Part shown: positions 13,915 to 27,300 of the stretch, in pieces | How positions within the stretch are numbered: the first letter of the stretch is position 1 | Layout of the letters: each line of letters opens with the position of its first letter | From: Callaeas wilsoni | Taxonomy: Eukaryota; Chordata; Aves; Passeriformes; Callaeidae | Assembly: GCA_013398955.1 (NCBI GenBank) | Contig: VWPU01018616.1 | Coordinates: 92,774-156,773, forward strand | Length of the DNA: 64,000 nt | Reading direction: 5' to 3' | Position numbers and translations under genes: made by a program | Notes under the pieces: generated by a model | Database searches by the model: none | What the model was told of the DNA's origin: nothing | Seen by the model: only the letters and a program-made list of their open reading frames with translations

Positions 13915-14830
13915 ATGTTGGAGATCATAGCCTATGACTTAGCAATTCATCAGTTAGGCTTTCTGCTTCTTCCTGAGCATCCAATGTGACATCAGATCTT
14001 CATTTAGACGCATATTCTTGCTGCCTTTGGGGTACCTATTGTCATGTGATTGGAACCAAGAAGACATATCCAACAGAAACATTAGACACAAGATCTCACA
14101 GCCAAATGCATCGTCCTAAGTGCTTCTCCCGAGCAGGGAAAGGTTAACTTTTGGGATGGGTTTCACAACAAACTTTGTTCTAAAATAGCCAGTTGAAAAC
14201 ATCAAAGTAGATGTGCATCAGAAATCTCTTCCAGAGACATCATGTCCAAGTTAGTATAAAGAATACTGTGAAACTGGGCTTCCACAGCCTTGAAACCCTT
14301 CTTTGTGCTTAGACTCTGTATTCCTCCTTTTAAGCATGAGGAATTAGATGACTTTTTTCTTCTGAAAGAAAAAAGATTTCACAAGAACCTTTTCTGCCTG
14401 AGGTATTCACCAGGAAGAAAGAAATGGAGGTGCATTTCATCCGTCCTGTCTCAGAGAGGAAAATACTCACACCTGCTTCCCTTGCTTGCAAATGTTACAG
14501 CGTAAGTACCAAACTACAGAATAACTTAATGGAGGGTCCGCTTCTTGCTGTACACTCGGAGTGATTGAGGAACCAAGAATAGCAAATTCTTGGATCTGTG
14601 AGAAGAGCAAGTATATCAGATGTTACTAGAAGTAGGGTTAGTTTCATCTAACTTCCACCACCCATAAGCTAGATACCTAGAGCAGAGCTTGTCACATTAA
14701 GCTTCTTTAACAACAGCAAGAGGAATACACAGGTGTGTATTCACCTGCCCTTTTCAAGGCACCACTGTAGATATCTTGTTTGGTCACATGTTGTCCTTCT
14801 CTTCTGTAGCCTAAGTGTCTACAGAGGGCT

Positions 14831-14887
14831 AGTGCAGGCTAGCCTTCTAATATAGTCCAGTGTAGGCTAGACACTAAAATAAAGTCT
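14831..14887. repeat. Imperfect 28-bp tandem duplication
   Basis: AGTGCAGGCTAG at 14831-14842 recurs as AGTGTAGGCTAG at 14859-14870. The following bases also align imperfectly, which suggests a two-copy tandem duplication of about 28 bp. Confidence 0.6.
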
Positions 14888-17800
14888 ATGACATGATCCC
14901 TAGGTGTTTTTAAAAATACCACTATAATTTATTGTGTAGGCTGCTAGCATTACTCTCAGAAGTTAAGATTCTACAGGAAATTTTTTTATTGCTGATCCTT
15001 TCACTATTTTTCTACATCCAGTGCAGTCTAATGGTGAACAGATTTTTAAAAGCAGTCATGAAGAAGGATGGGGAAACAACACAGTAGAAAATTATGGGTG
15101 TAAGCAACCCAACAACAGAAGCATATTGAACATCTTGTAGGACAAAATGTTTACAAAAATTTCTGTTCATAGTTTTCCTCTGGTAAGCAGACCTTTATTA
15201 AAAATGACACAGTTATGTCAATCTTTTAATTTATGAGGTTGACATTGAAAGTTACAGGTCCAGTAGAATAACTGCAAGTAGCGTAAATCAGGCTTTTATA
15301 TATTTAAGACAGAAGAAAATAATTCAAATTAAAAACTATATATGTATGTAAGTGTATGGTCTCACATACTGGCAAGTTCACTTGAACTTCTCACCTTTCT
15401 CTGTGTAAAGAAACTTGAAGGAATACTCATAATAAAAATGCTTTAAAGAACTTTTAACCTAAGCCAGTGTAGATAGCTGTAGAGGGTAACCGAAGTAGTG
15501 TGATTAAAAAATATATAAATCCTATGTGTTAAATATAGTGTAATTCTAAACCAGAGTTCAACTAACTACTACATAGAATATTTTTTCCATATTTTTTACT
15601 ATGGAAAATACGTTGACTAAAACATAAAGTTTCCAGAGAATTTGATTGGCTGACCGACTAACTTATGCTGAAGCGGCAAAAACTGTAAAAACCAGCATTA
15701 TTTTGCTTAAGGGTGTTCCTGTAATGCAGGAATCTGCACAAAATCATTCTCCAATATTCAAAAAAGTTTTTCACATCAATCCCCGAAAAAAGGAAAATAG
15801 AAAAAACAAACCTGCCTAAGCAGGTTTTGTGGTTGTGATCACCAAGAAACTTTCAAGAGACTTTGCTTTTCTTGTTGATTTTATGTTTCAGGCATTCAGA
15901 TAATTGGGCAAAAGCACAAAACTCTAAGGTAGATATTTACTTTGGACCAGTTACTGTGTTTGTTCTTCTTCTCTTTGACATTATATCAACATTGGTTCTC
16001 TACTAATTCTGTGTAATTTTTGACACCTCTTTACCTAATGTGTTTTACTGCATGCAAAGACAAGCTTCTTTTACATGTAGGAAAAAGAATAGCTTCCTTT
16101 TGCAAAGTGCTCATGGAAACACATCTAATAGAGTTATTGTCTTATCTACAGTAATAACTTTCCAAAGAAATTTTGACCAGCTGATGATGATTTACTCAGT
16201 ATCATTTAACTGTGAGAATAACTCAGGTAGTTCTGGTTTGCATGTCTATAAATAATACATTTGAAATTGAATATGTCTGCTTACAGCTCTTTATTCATCC
16301 TGTTAAAGTGATATCTTCACACATGCTGTCATTTTCCTTTTATGTGATGTTAGATGTTGGTGTGCCTGCCCATCCATGGCTAAATTATTTTAAAAAACAA
16401 GTTGTGTTCTGAGTCCTTGAAAAAGTCTTGACCTTGGAGTGCAGCTGGGTGTTCTACAAACTGGAAATGTGGGAAATGGTGGAACAATGTTGCAGAGCTG
16501 AAGAAGCATGGGTGTTCAAGACAAAAGCAGGTGTTTCCTTTTAGTAGTCCAATTTTTCACATGAAAAACTGAAGCCTAATCAAAAAAACCTCTCCAAATA
16601 ACAAACTTCATACACCCTTCTGACTTCATGGTGCCACATAAAATCTGGTGATCAAAACTAAAACATGAAAAAGAAGGTATTATCACATGTCAGCAGAGGC
16701 CAGATAATTAGGCAGAAAAAATGGCATCTCTCATTAGACTGCTTTCTCATATCCAGTCTTTGAAAGAGGTAGATAACAGAACTTTTTCTGTAATAGTTCA
16801 AGAAAGAAAACACATCAGGTATGTGTTCAGCTTCAGGTATAAAATTATAATAGAACAGTCAAAAACTACTACAGGCACCATTTTTGATACTGTTAAGGGG
16901 CAAATAGTCTGAAGGAATGGGCAATGTGAAACCATGACATATTTTGCTGCATCTTCTTTCTTTCAATGCCAATCTTCCCGAATTTCATCAGAATATACTG
17001 AAAAGTATCAAGACAAGAATCTAGTAGATAGAGATCTTCTAAATGCCAAACAGTAAAGGAAGAGGGGGCATAATTTAATCCTTTACTAATTTAATCCTGA
17101 AAAACAGAAATAAACATGAGATCTTTATTAAATTCTCTGTATAGCTCTAGACACAGTGAAGGAATGTGTCAAATAATAACAAAAATAATAGCAGACTTTG
17201 CAGACAATAATCATTATTTTCTTATTAGGATTATTTTAAGAAATATTATCCAGTAAGACTCTTACAGAAATAACATTGAAGATCCAATATCAGGGTGCTC
17301 ACCCGGGCAGTAAAATGATTATTGTTCAAGAATGTAGGAGCACCTTGAATATTTATTTCAGAGGCAGTTGAACTTGCAATGTAAATCATTAGCACCTATG
17401 CATAAATCAAATAAGTGCATGATTTCTATCCCACAATGATACACATGTTCTTACAAATGTCAAGCACCATTGAACAGATAGTCATTCAAAATCAAGAAAC
17501 AATAGGAATAAATAAAGCCTCCTTCATGCCAGGAGCACATGCAACAAGTCTAATCCTCAAATTCCGAGGAGAATTTTACAATCAGTTATTAAACCTTAGA
17601 TTTTAACAGCTAAGTAAGAAAGATTTTCAACTTTTAGAAAAAGATTTGGGCAGATGTAGGAGATTTTCTTCAGATCAAAATGCAAAGTTCTAATCATGGA
17701 ATAATCAAGGGGACTAATCATGACCAATGTAACAGTGATCAAAAAGAACTGCAAAAAAACTTAGTTTACCATTAAAACTTTAAAAGTAGAGTCGCAAATA

Positions 17801-18764
17801 TAGGAAAGCAGTCTGACTTCAGGTGTATAGCTAAGGCATTACAAGCAAGAAGTGGTTTTGTTTTAGGCTTCCTCTAGAAAATATTCCAGAAACCAGTTAA
17901 GGTCTGAGATGATTCAAGAGAGATCCATCCCTTTTAATTTTGGCTGTCTGAAACTGGCTTGCCTTAACAAAAGTGTTTGGATAGTCTCCATCTAATATAA
18001 AAAGAGAGAGACAATTCTCTAAAAGATGATTTATCTGACTTGTTTTTAGGATAGGAGCGTTATACTGAGGGACAGCTTAATTCTTTTTCAGTGGCTGTGT
18101 CTCAGGCACATGCCTGAGGCTGAGGAAGATTAATTTGGACTTTCGTTAATAAACATACAAGAAAAAAATTATATTACTTCATTATGATCGCTTTGAAAAA
18201 TTTTGAGCTGCAGACCACTAGGCAAGTGGCTTGGGACGAGAGGCTGCTATTGTATGTGTATAAGAACGGCTAGACACAAAAAAATCTGATGTCATAACAA
18301 AAACCAATTTAAGTATACTCTTGTTAATTTAATTTTAGTGTCAGGGTACCATTTTGTTGTCAGTAACTGGTTCTTGACTCCAAACCCTTTATCTCTTATA
18401 ATATTTAAAAGAATATATTCCTTTGAATTACCCAAATGATAATTGCAGTATTTCTTTAGAATAATCTTACTGAACAAGTTTTCATAAAGAGAAAACATTT
18501 TTGGGCATTATATTGAGAAAAGCAAGAATACCACTTAAACCCAAATCTTGACCAATATAATGAATACTCAAGACAGTTCTCTAATCTGCAGTATTTAAAC
18601 AGTGATCACTTTTTCTAATAACATTTTTTAAATTTAAAAAAAATTTAAATTTGCAATTCTCAATGTACAAAATTAATTTGGTTATTTTATTGGCCAAAAG
18701 CATGACAAATCCTAATGTTTTACAGCTGTATAATCAACTCTTGGATTTACATTATCTATCTATT

Positions 18765-18850
18765 TACATAATAAACATAAAACATTAAATAACATAATAA
18801 ACATAGAACATAATAAACATAAAAAACATCATAAACATAGAACATAAAAT
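18765..18850. repeat. AT-rich imperfect tandem repeat (ACATAATAAACAT-like)
   Basis: Repeated units of the form ACATAATAAACATA separated by small length changes, about five or six imperfect copies. This is low-complexity DNA with no coding potential. Confidence 0.85.
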
Positions 18851-21800
18851 CTGTTCCGTGTTTTCTGCTGTGCCAAAACCCACCCTTCATATTGAGTTTA
18901 TTATCACTTTTGAAACTTTATTATAAAACTTTACTTCATAAAAAAGTAGAGTTGAATGATATATTTTGCTGCACAGTAACTTAAAAGGTCTTTAATCCAC
19001 AGAACAATTGTGACTGAGAAATTAACCTCTGGAGAAGAATTAAATATGCCCCCATCTCTAAATGCATACATTCAAATACTGTTAAACTAGGGCCATTATC
19101 TTCCATGCATAGCAACATTTAAAACATGATATAGTGTATTTATTCTTTATATGTTCTCCATGTTAATCACTACAAACACCCCACAATTGTTTTTAGAATG
19201 CTCTTCACTGTCTCATGCTTACTTTGTGTGCAGGGACGTGATTGACCTCATATTGTTTCAGGGATTAGAGTCTCACTGTGCAGCCTGCAACCTGGTTACA
19301 CCGAAATACCCACAATCTGAGCAAAATTATTAGAGGACTGCTTGGGGGAAAATTCCCCAGCCCATGATGAACAGCCCCAACAAAGAGGTTTCTTCTCTTC
19401 TGTCTCCATTTGCACAGGGCTTGACCATGAATAACAGCTTTATGAATCACACAACTACTTTTCAGTACAAGAAATAAAGCATTTTCTCTGTATGCAGCAC
19501 TGAAACCTAATGGCACAGGGAGCTGATTAGCATACCTGAAAACATAAAAATATGTCATAAAATATGTTTCTATGACTAAAGCATTTAATTGGAATGAGGC
19601 ACAATAATTTTCACACTGACATGTTTGCTCAAAACTAAACACTGGACAAAAGAAACACAGGCTTTGAGGGTGATGGAGTTCTCTGGCAGATAATCAGCAT
19701 AAAGAGGTGGCGAGCAAGGACATAGGTAATTTGACCAAATCACACAGAAAAGGAAAATGTGGGTCAGAATACTGGGTGAAAACCCTACTCCAGGAAAGTT
19801 ATCCTGAAACTTTTACAAGTTGATACTGAAAAACAGATTGTAGGTCTCCTTTGGAATTCCACAATGGCAATGCCAAAAAAAAAAAAAAAAAGAAAAAAGG
19901 TATAAGTGATGCATTACAACAAACAAAACTATGCAAGATGCAGAATCCATTCTTAAGACTTTACTCTAAGCAGTTCCACATAAAAATCTCCAGAAAGTTC
20001 AGATTTTCTATATTAAAGGGTAAAGGGCAACACCCCTTCATATTCAAGGATTCTATTTCAAATTAATGTTAAAACCAGGAAGCTAGTTTTTCTGGAAACT
20101 TCAGCTTTGAAGCTCCAGTTGGCTCTTTATTCAAGTTCTTTTATATACCAGATGCAAAAGACAGGCAGAAATAATTTTTTTTTTTCTCCTAGTATGTAGT
20201 GCCTATTTTTACTGCAATGAAACTGCCCACAGGTTGTTTTTTCTTTCCTTTGTAGTACATACCAATCACTCCAATGTAAAAGGACATGAAAGTTTAGCCA
20301 AAAAATGAAAATCTACTTCTTCCTATTCTTTCTTCCTTTAGTTGTATTTATTTGGCACTGCACTGTCTAGTATCAATTACATCAGGCCAAAAGGAAGGAA
20401 GGAAAGACTTAGTTTGCAACGCTCTGCTGCTGCTGGCACTAATATTTTAACAGTCAAGAGTAAAAAGGAAAACATGAACTAATGTGCATTAAAATGTGTG
20501 CACAAAAAAAATGTTAAAGCTCAAGACTGCAACTTCATTCTCACAAGAAAATTATGTTCTCCAAGTCATATAACAATCTTGACCTATAACATAATTTTAC
20601 TTTTTTTTAATCAATGGTGAAACCAATAAAAATTGCAATGTGAACAGCTATGAATACTTAAATGCACAAATTATCAATCTGGTTACTTCATAAGATTCAG
20701 TTTTAATGCTCTGTTGCTGTTTTGACTGGAAACCAAACAAAAAAATAAACAATAAATAAGTGTTTATTGGAAGCTTTGAACCAGCCAAAACAAAATTCTG
20801 AGCCTTCATTTTTGGGTAGTAGCACAAACTTTGAGTAACCATTCTGGTTTCCCTAGTTCAGTATTTTTTTTGGTGTTGATGCAGTTACTCAGAGTTGTAT
20901 CACAAAGTTCCTCAGACATAACACAGAAACAGGCAAAGCTCAAGAAGGCATGGCCTGAACTTCAGTCATCCACAGCAAATGACTCAAATATAACAAGGGA
21001 AGCCTGACATATTTGTATCAGTGGATAATTTTCGGTGCTCAGTAACTCAGAAAGGCAATGAAAACAAACATTCAGGTTGTTAGTAAGAAGTTACTAGCTC
21101 TTTGTTAGAGTGAATATCTTATATTCTGTGTCTTGAGAAGAATGGCTCAAGTTTAATGACTAACATAGCAGAATGTGTTAGGACAAAGTTCTGGAAAAGC
21201 TGCAGCAATTTCGGCATGTGCCACTAATGACTTAATATAGTTTTTCCATCTGTGATGGATTCTATAGCTCCTTTATTTATGGAGAATTCTAGACTCAAGG
21301 CATTTTGCTAGGAATGACTAGACAATTCACAGTTATTGACTGCATATTATACTGTAGACATTCTTTGCACACAGACACTTTATTGCTTGTTCTCTCTTAG
21401 TGCCATAAAGAAGTGTCACAGGCTAATTGAATTTTTACATGTAAATGGTCCTTCAAACCCTATTTCACTAACATGCAATTGAGACAAAGCAGAGACTTTC
21501 AGTGGAGGATTTAGCAGAAGTGATGTTTCTTTGATTTCCTTGACTGCACATAAAAACTTTTAAACATGCTTACATGATATCTTATACCAGCTTAAATCCT
21601 TAAAAAAAAAAAAAAATTTAGAAAAATGTAACACTTGTTTTGCCACACAGGACTAAGAACTCCAGGAATAGCTATAATATAACGGCATTTTTGTCTTTTC
21701 TCCAGAACAGTTACAACTGGGGAGGCCCACCAACAGCTGCAAAGTCTGCCATGTTCTCAGAGGAGCTTTCAGAAGAATAAATTATGAAGCTGCAGTAAGC

Positions 21801-22181
21801 TCTGTATGGGGTAAAAGTTGATCTTTGACCGTGCTGACAGCCAGAGCTCTTATCATCTTGCTCAGCAACAAGTCAAATTGGGCTTTAATTGCTGTTCAGA
21901 GAACAGTGCTCGATTAAACGTACACAACACAAACCGGTACAGGGCAGAAGGGAACAAGAGATGTCAAGGAGTCATGAGACAAACCCTCTTTTTGATACTC
22001 TATTCTAAAGACAATGTGAGCTTTATATGTAAAATGAAGCACACAGAAAGGTTCCCTAACTACCAGGCACTGTCCTGAAATTTAGTGCTTAATAACTGGT
22101 GTTCTTATCAGCTGGAGCTTGAAATGTGTTTGGGTCAAATCTGTACAAAAGAGGGCTGCACCAAACCATCCTGTCAGGGCC

Positions 22182-22209
22182 CATTTCATTAATTGACATT
22201 TCATTAATT
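22182..22209. repeat. Two 13-bp direct repeats with TAAT cores
   Basis: CATTTCATTAATT occurs at 22182-22194 and again exactly at 22197-22209, a period of 15 bp. Each copy contains a TAAT core of the kind bound by homeodomain proteins. It may be regulatory or a chance micro-duplication. Confidence 0.85.
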
Positions 22210-24200
22210 CATCTTTTTAGCTGGTCACAGGAAGACTTGCAGATAAGTTCGAGTTAAAAAGTTTAAAGGCACAATATACTGCACTCAAGGGAATTCAAGG
22301 GTTTTTTGCCGATATTCTTATTTAGATGTAAAATGGCCTAGATTCCTTGTAATTTAATAGTCACTTTAATAAGTGTTAATGTCTGAGTAAGCCTATCATC
22401 TCCTGTACAACATCACCATAAAACAAGTTACCCATTTTCCTCACCTCAATCTTTTCATTCTTGCAGAGAAACTACAACTAATGTTTAAGCTATTTTTCCT
22501 GATATATTGGTAACAGCTGCTCAGCAACATGTGTTTTCTTAACCAGTTCTAAGAACAGTGGCAGAGTTTGCAACATGCCTACACTAATAATACTTGCCAG
22601 ATACAAATTGTAGGCACAGGTACCTAAAAGACATCTGCCTATTCAAAACACAGAGACGAGTCCAAGCACATTTGATATCTTAAACTTCTGTAAGGCAAGC
22701 TATGAAAGCCAGAAAACTAAAACCATAGAAACCCCATCAGTTGCAGACACAGGCCAAAGTAAGCATGGGACTAAATCTGGAATTTAATTTTAAAAGCAGA
22801 AAACAAATCATTCTGCCATAACTCTTTCTAAGTGTAAATGAAGGGGTTTTTTACCCAGGGAAAAGCCCTTGTATGAGAGCCCAAGTTCACAAAGTTCACC
22901 TTTGTAGGTGCTAAAAATTTGATTCAGATTGACAAGAAAAGAAACAGGAGCACAGAGCCAGCCACATCCAGCCAGCTTCATGAAACTGTGAACTCTTGTC
23001 AGCGACATTCTACAGCTCTTCTTGTAACCAAGAAAGGGAATATATTTAACCCTGCCCAAGATCTACCTAGATATCAAAGCCTTCAACCTGGTATTTTCAG
23101 GCAAATTCTTTCACTTCCAAGAAACAAACGCGTTGCTCATATTTGGGTTTGGGAGATTTTTTGTATTCTGTTTTTTCCATAATAACATTTTTTTAAATAT
23201 CAAATTACCTTTAATTATATTTCATTTTAATACAATGTTAAATGTTCCTTTGAAAAATAAAAGGTTTTGTCATTCAAAAAGCTTTAAGCTTGGAAGACCT
23301 TTTTGCTCTCCTCTCCTGCACAGTGGTGGAGAGGTTTAGAAAAATGTATTTGTAAGTCTAAGAAAGATGCAGAAAAGATGTACCCATCCAAATATAAACT
23401 ATGGATTAGGATGTCACCAGTGTAGGTATAAGGCTCTATTTTTACTGACTTGTTGGTTTGGCTTCAGTTTAGATACCCTACCTCTGAAATGTATTCCTTA
23501 AGATGTAAAAATTTGATTTCTTTTATGTGTTTTTTTTTCCCCTATGTTTAGATAATTTTTAAAAGTCCCTTGTGTCACATAACACAAAAATCTAAATCTA
23601 CAGTTTTGCGGTTAGAAAACTTCTGTTGGAAATCTTGCATGAAGTCCTAGCCAAGTACCTTGAGTAGAATATCATAAACACCAGGCTACAAGATCACTAT
23701 AGCTTGTGCCAAAAATTCCATCATAGGTAGACATTTTCGTCAGTTTCATAAAAAAATAAGGCTTCTGGTTTTTTATTTATTTTGAGAGGTTATCATTTTA
23801 AATGGAAAAGATTCCTCATTGAGTTTTGTTAGTTCTTCCTGTTTGAATCGTGGTTTTTTTTGTCTGTACTTTCAGATGTATGATAAAGTGCCTGAGGTCT
23901 ATTCTGCTAACTAATTTTCGTTTATTTTCACAACAGATTTCTTTTAAAGGAAATATGATTCTCACTAAGCCATATTTATGATTATTCATGACAGTGATTC
24001 TTTTTAAACCATGTTTAATTGAATATAAGTCAAAGGTACTGAATGCAGAACACTGGATGCCATGACCCAGAAGTCTTCTAAAGAAAGGAACATGCATATT
24101 TGAAAATATCTGGATAAAACTTCTTATTTACACTTAGATCAATGATTTATTAAAAAAATAAAATAATTACTTGAAATATTTACAATTCTTATCTTTTTTA

Positions 24201-24310
24201 ACACTTCCAGGGAAGGTGATTTCACCACTTCCCTAAACAGCTTGTTCTAAAGCTTGAACACCCTCTCAGGGAAGAAATTTTTCCTTAAGTCTTGGTTAGA
24301 TTAGGTCTTT
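24201..24310 (-). mobile_element. CR1 LINE internal fragment
   Basis: Read on the minus strand, this is the CR1 interval preceding the 3' end: an AT-rich AAAAATTTCTTCCCTGAGAG-like stretch, then a GTTCAAGCTT and CTGTTTAGGGAAGTGG region. Both ends of the element are missing, so it is an old, internally truncated copy. It has no coding capacity. Confidence 0.75.
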
Positions 24311-27300
24311 CAACAGCTGGACAGGAGAATTTCTGTCTGAAGCATGACATATAACTTTTTAGTGGAGCAAATCTGGTCTAGCACCTCATAAAATACATTG
24401 CTGAGGTCTAAGTCTTAGAAGAATCATTGGGACTTTCAGTGATTTTAAATTTTTCTTTGAAATGTAACAATGCACTGATTTCAAAGTCCGTCAGTGTGGC
24501 AATGGACAAATGTCTTATGCACCTGGCAAAAATATGACATTTAAAAAACAGGGTCTGGCACCAGGATATATGAAGAAGATATAAAGGCTTTCAGCTTGTT
24601 GGCTCTATAACAATACTGAGAATATAGATTAGAATCTTTTTAAATTGGATGAAAAAGTAAGAGTCTGGAAAAAAGTGCTGATAATGTGGAACTAATTCTA
24701 GGAAGACGTACATTTGTGCTTTGCAGCAGCCCTACAAAATTTATGTTCTATTTTGATATTATAAAGAAAATGGAGAACATTTATAAGTTGCCTCTTGGAT
24801 GTAATTTCCTACTACAACAGATTTGAAGAAAAAAACTACTATGCAGAAAATAATAAAAATAACAATTATTAAAGTTATCTTTGTGTTATGATTAGGACTG
24901 TGTGAGAAAGTATCTTGTAAAAATCAGTTGGTCAAGTTTTTGCACAGCTAAGGATTGTGACTGTCATGTGACTGAGAATAGGTAATTTAATGTTTTACAG
25001 TTTCGTCCCTGTTTTTAATGCCGAATGATAAGTGTGCTAGTGCATTTTATTTCTTTGACTTTGCCTTGGGCTTTGAGGTTAATAGTGTGCAACAGTGATG
25101 ATAGATACCACCATTCTATTCAATAAAGTATCCCCTATCAAAGGGAGAAGTGTTAAATAAAGAAATGAATGCAATTCCTTTGACAAGCTCTAATCTACTG
25201 TAATGAACTAAATAAATTTAATTTTAAAAGCTGAATAAAAAAAATTGAATCTGCAAATTAAATCGCAGAACAATCTTTATACTCAGACCTGGTCACAGGC
25301 CAGCCAAGGTCCAGAGAGGGGTTAAACTAAGCAGTGGGGGATTTTAGCTAAATGCACTGTTCACCAAGCAAACATAATGGCTGATGATTGTTAAACACTT
25401 ACTAAGCAAATTCCCAGTATCACATACCAGGCTGGTAGTTTGGATGCAAAGAGGAGCCTGAAGCAGACTTTTCAAAAGCATGATCTCTGCTTAGATATAC
25501 TTTGGTTGAAAACTTACTTGAACAGCATGTTTCATATAGATGAAGCAATGACCAAAATGTGTCCCTTTTTTGACTTGGAAAAAACCCCCATTATTTTACA
25601 ATTTATTGAAATTCAAAGTTATAAAAATTGAAATATTGACATTTATGTGTAATAAATCCCTGAAATAGGTTGCTTTCCTCAGGATATTCTATATCAACCC
25701 TTCAATCAAAAATAAATCTCTAAATAAATGCATTCAAAATCTCTAAATAGAGTAAATTGCAAGAATTGTGACATAAAAGTCATGCATCATCCAGATCCCA
25801 GTTTAAGCTCTTCCATTTTATAATTTTTTTCATATTGTTTCAGCGTTGCCAGACTTACCATAAGAGAACAAGTTTTCCTAAGTGTGTGACAAGCTCAGAG
25901 GCACAAAATATCACACAGGAAAAAACAACATTCATGTTGCGCTATAAAATCTTCATCCAAATCTAACTCACATTTTGAAAAGCACTTTTGCTGTAACAGT
26001 CTGTTAGGATAATCTCAAATATTGTGGGAATAGAGTAAGATATCTGAATCCCCTGATTCAGTGAAAGGATTAATCTGCTTTATCTCTCCATGAAATCGTT
26101 ATATATTAAATCCAATTTAACATCCATGCAGTGTCTTGGTATTGTTCTAGCAACTGAGAACTGCAAATGTTCTGGCTGGCAAAAGAATTAGGTGCTAATT
26201 CATTGCCTGCCAGTTCCCAGGTATGCTCTTTAAACCATTGTCTTGGCTTTGGATATTTTCTGCAAAACAGACTAATGGGAGAATGTACTCTCTTGAGCAG
26301 GAATTTAGCATGCTCTTCATACTTAGTTGCTCAATTTGCCACTGCACACCTGATGATCTCTCAAACAGAAGAACTGAGAGGGAATCTTCCAGCAATGCAC
26401 AGAACTCAGAGCCAGAAACCTCACAAATAGCATTTGCACATTGTAGCTTCTGCCCTGGTTCTGACCTTTATTACACAGATGTTGGTCAAGTAAGTAAAGT
26501 TCAGATGGTGCTATTAATAAAAGTCTGGTGCTCCTACTTATGATTAACTAGATTTAGGTATCTCTCTATAGCAGTGAATTCTGAGTAACTGTGCATCATG
26601 CAGTATCTTTCAGAAAACATTTCTTATCAGCAATAATATAACAAGTGGTGTAAACCACATGTAGTACAGCAAAGGTCAAACTGATCAGTGGATTCATGGT
26701 GAACCTGGCAAGCAGTGGACAGGAAAATTCACAATTTTTTAAGAGACTGGAAAATAAAGAAAGGGGGGAGAAAAAATGGCTAATAAAAGTCTGGAAAGAT
26801 GGAAAGTCTCCTTATCTTCCACACTCTTCACTGTTACTTTCTTCCCATCTATTTTTCTTGACAATTATGTTCTTTTTGCACCCAGCTAAATGACGTATGA
26901 ATCCAAAGTTGTCTGCAGTTTATCACAGGCATCTATTTTTTGACCAGATTATAAGTGGGTTAAGTCTTGTCTCATACTCATGTCAAAATATTTGTTATTC
27001 ATTTCAGTGGAGTTAATACCCTGAATGTCTAATTTATACGTTTACATCATTTCTAAAATAGACATAAATTTTTCATTATGTTTAAATTTTCTTGTTTTAT
27101 GTTGAATTTGATACAAGATTTAGGGTCTCATCACCCACAAGAACAACTTTTCTCTAAGAAGTAGAACAGATGCATAATTCCTGGAAATAGAGTCCAGTTT
27201 CTATTTGAAAAGTTTTGTTTCGTTTTGCTGTATTCAGAAACAAGAAAATAAGTTTGCCAGAAATTTCCCCTTCTGATAGATGACAAGTTTGTTGATCCTT

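Larger units (their letters stand above)
13915..24200. other. Intergenic sequence, no gene seen
   Basis: No supportable exon. The longest ORF is a 125-codon minus-strand frame at 19265-19642, with no recognised domain. Low-complexity patches include A-rich runs at about 19875-19892 and 21601-21615 and an AACATAATAAACAT-type tandem region at 18765-18850. A 28-bp imperfect duplication lies at 14831-14887. A paired homeodomain-like repeat lies at 22182-22209, within a block that could be regulatory. Otherwise the sequence appears unique and AT-rich. Confidence 0.55.

Noticed and set aside
19265..19642. 125-codon minus-strand ORF
   Set aside because: No domain, no flanking exons, and it overlaps a plus-strand ORF. 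Considered chance.
19851..19920. A-rich run at about 19875-19892 considered as the tail of a processed pseudogene or SINE
   Set aside because: The sequence upstream shows no recognisable cDNA or SINE body, and no target-site duplication was seen.
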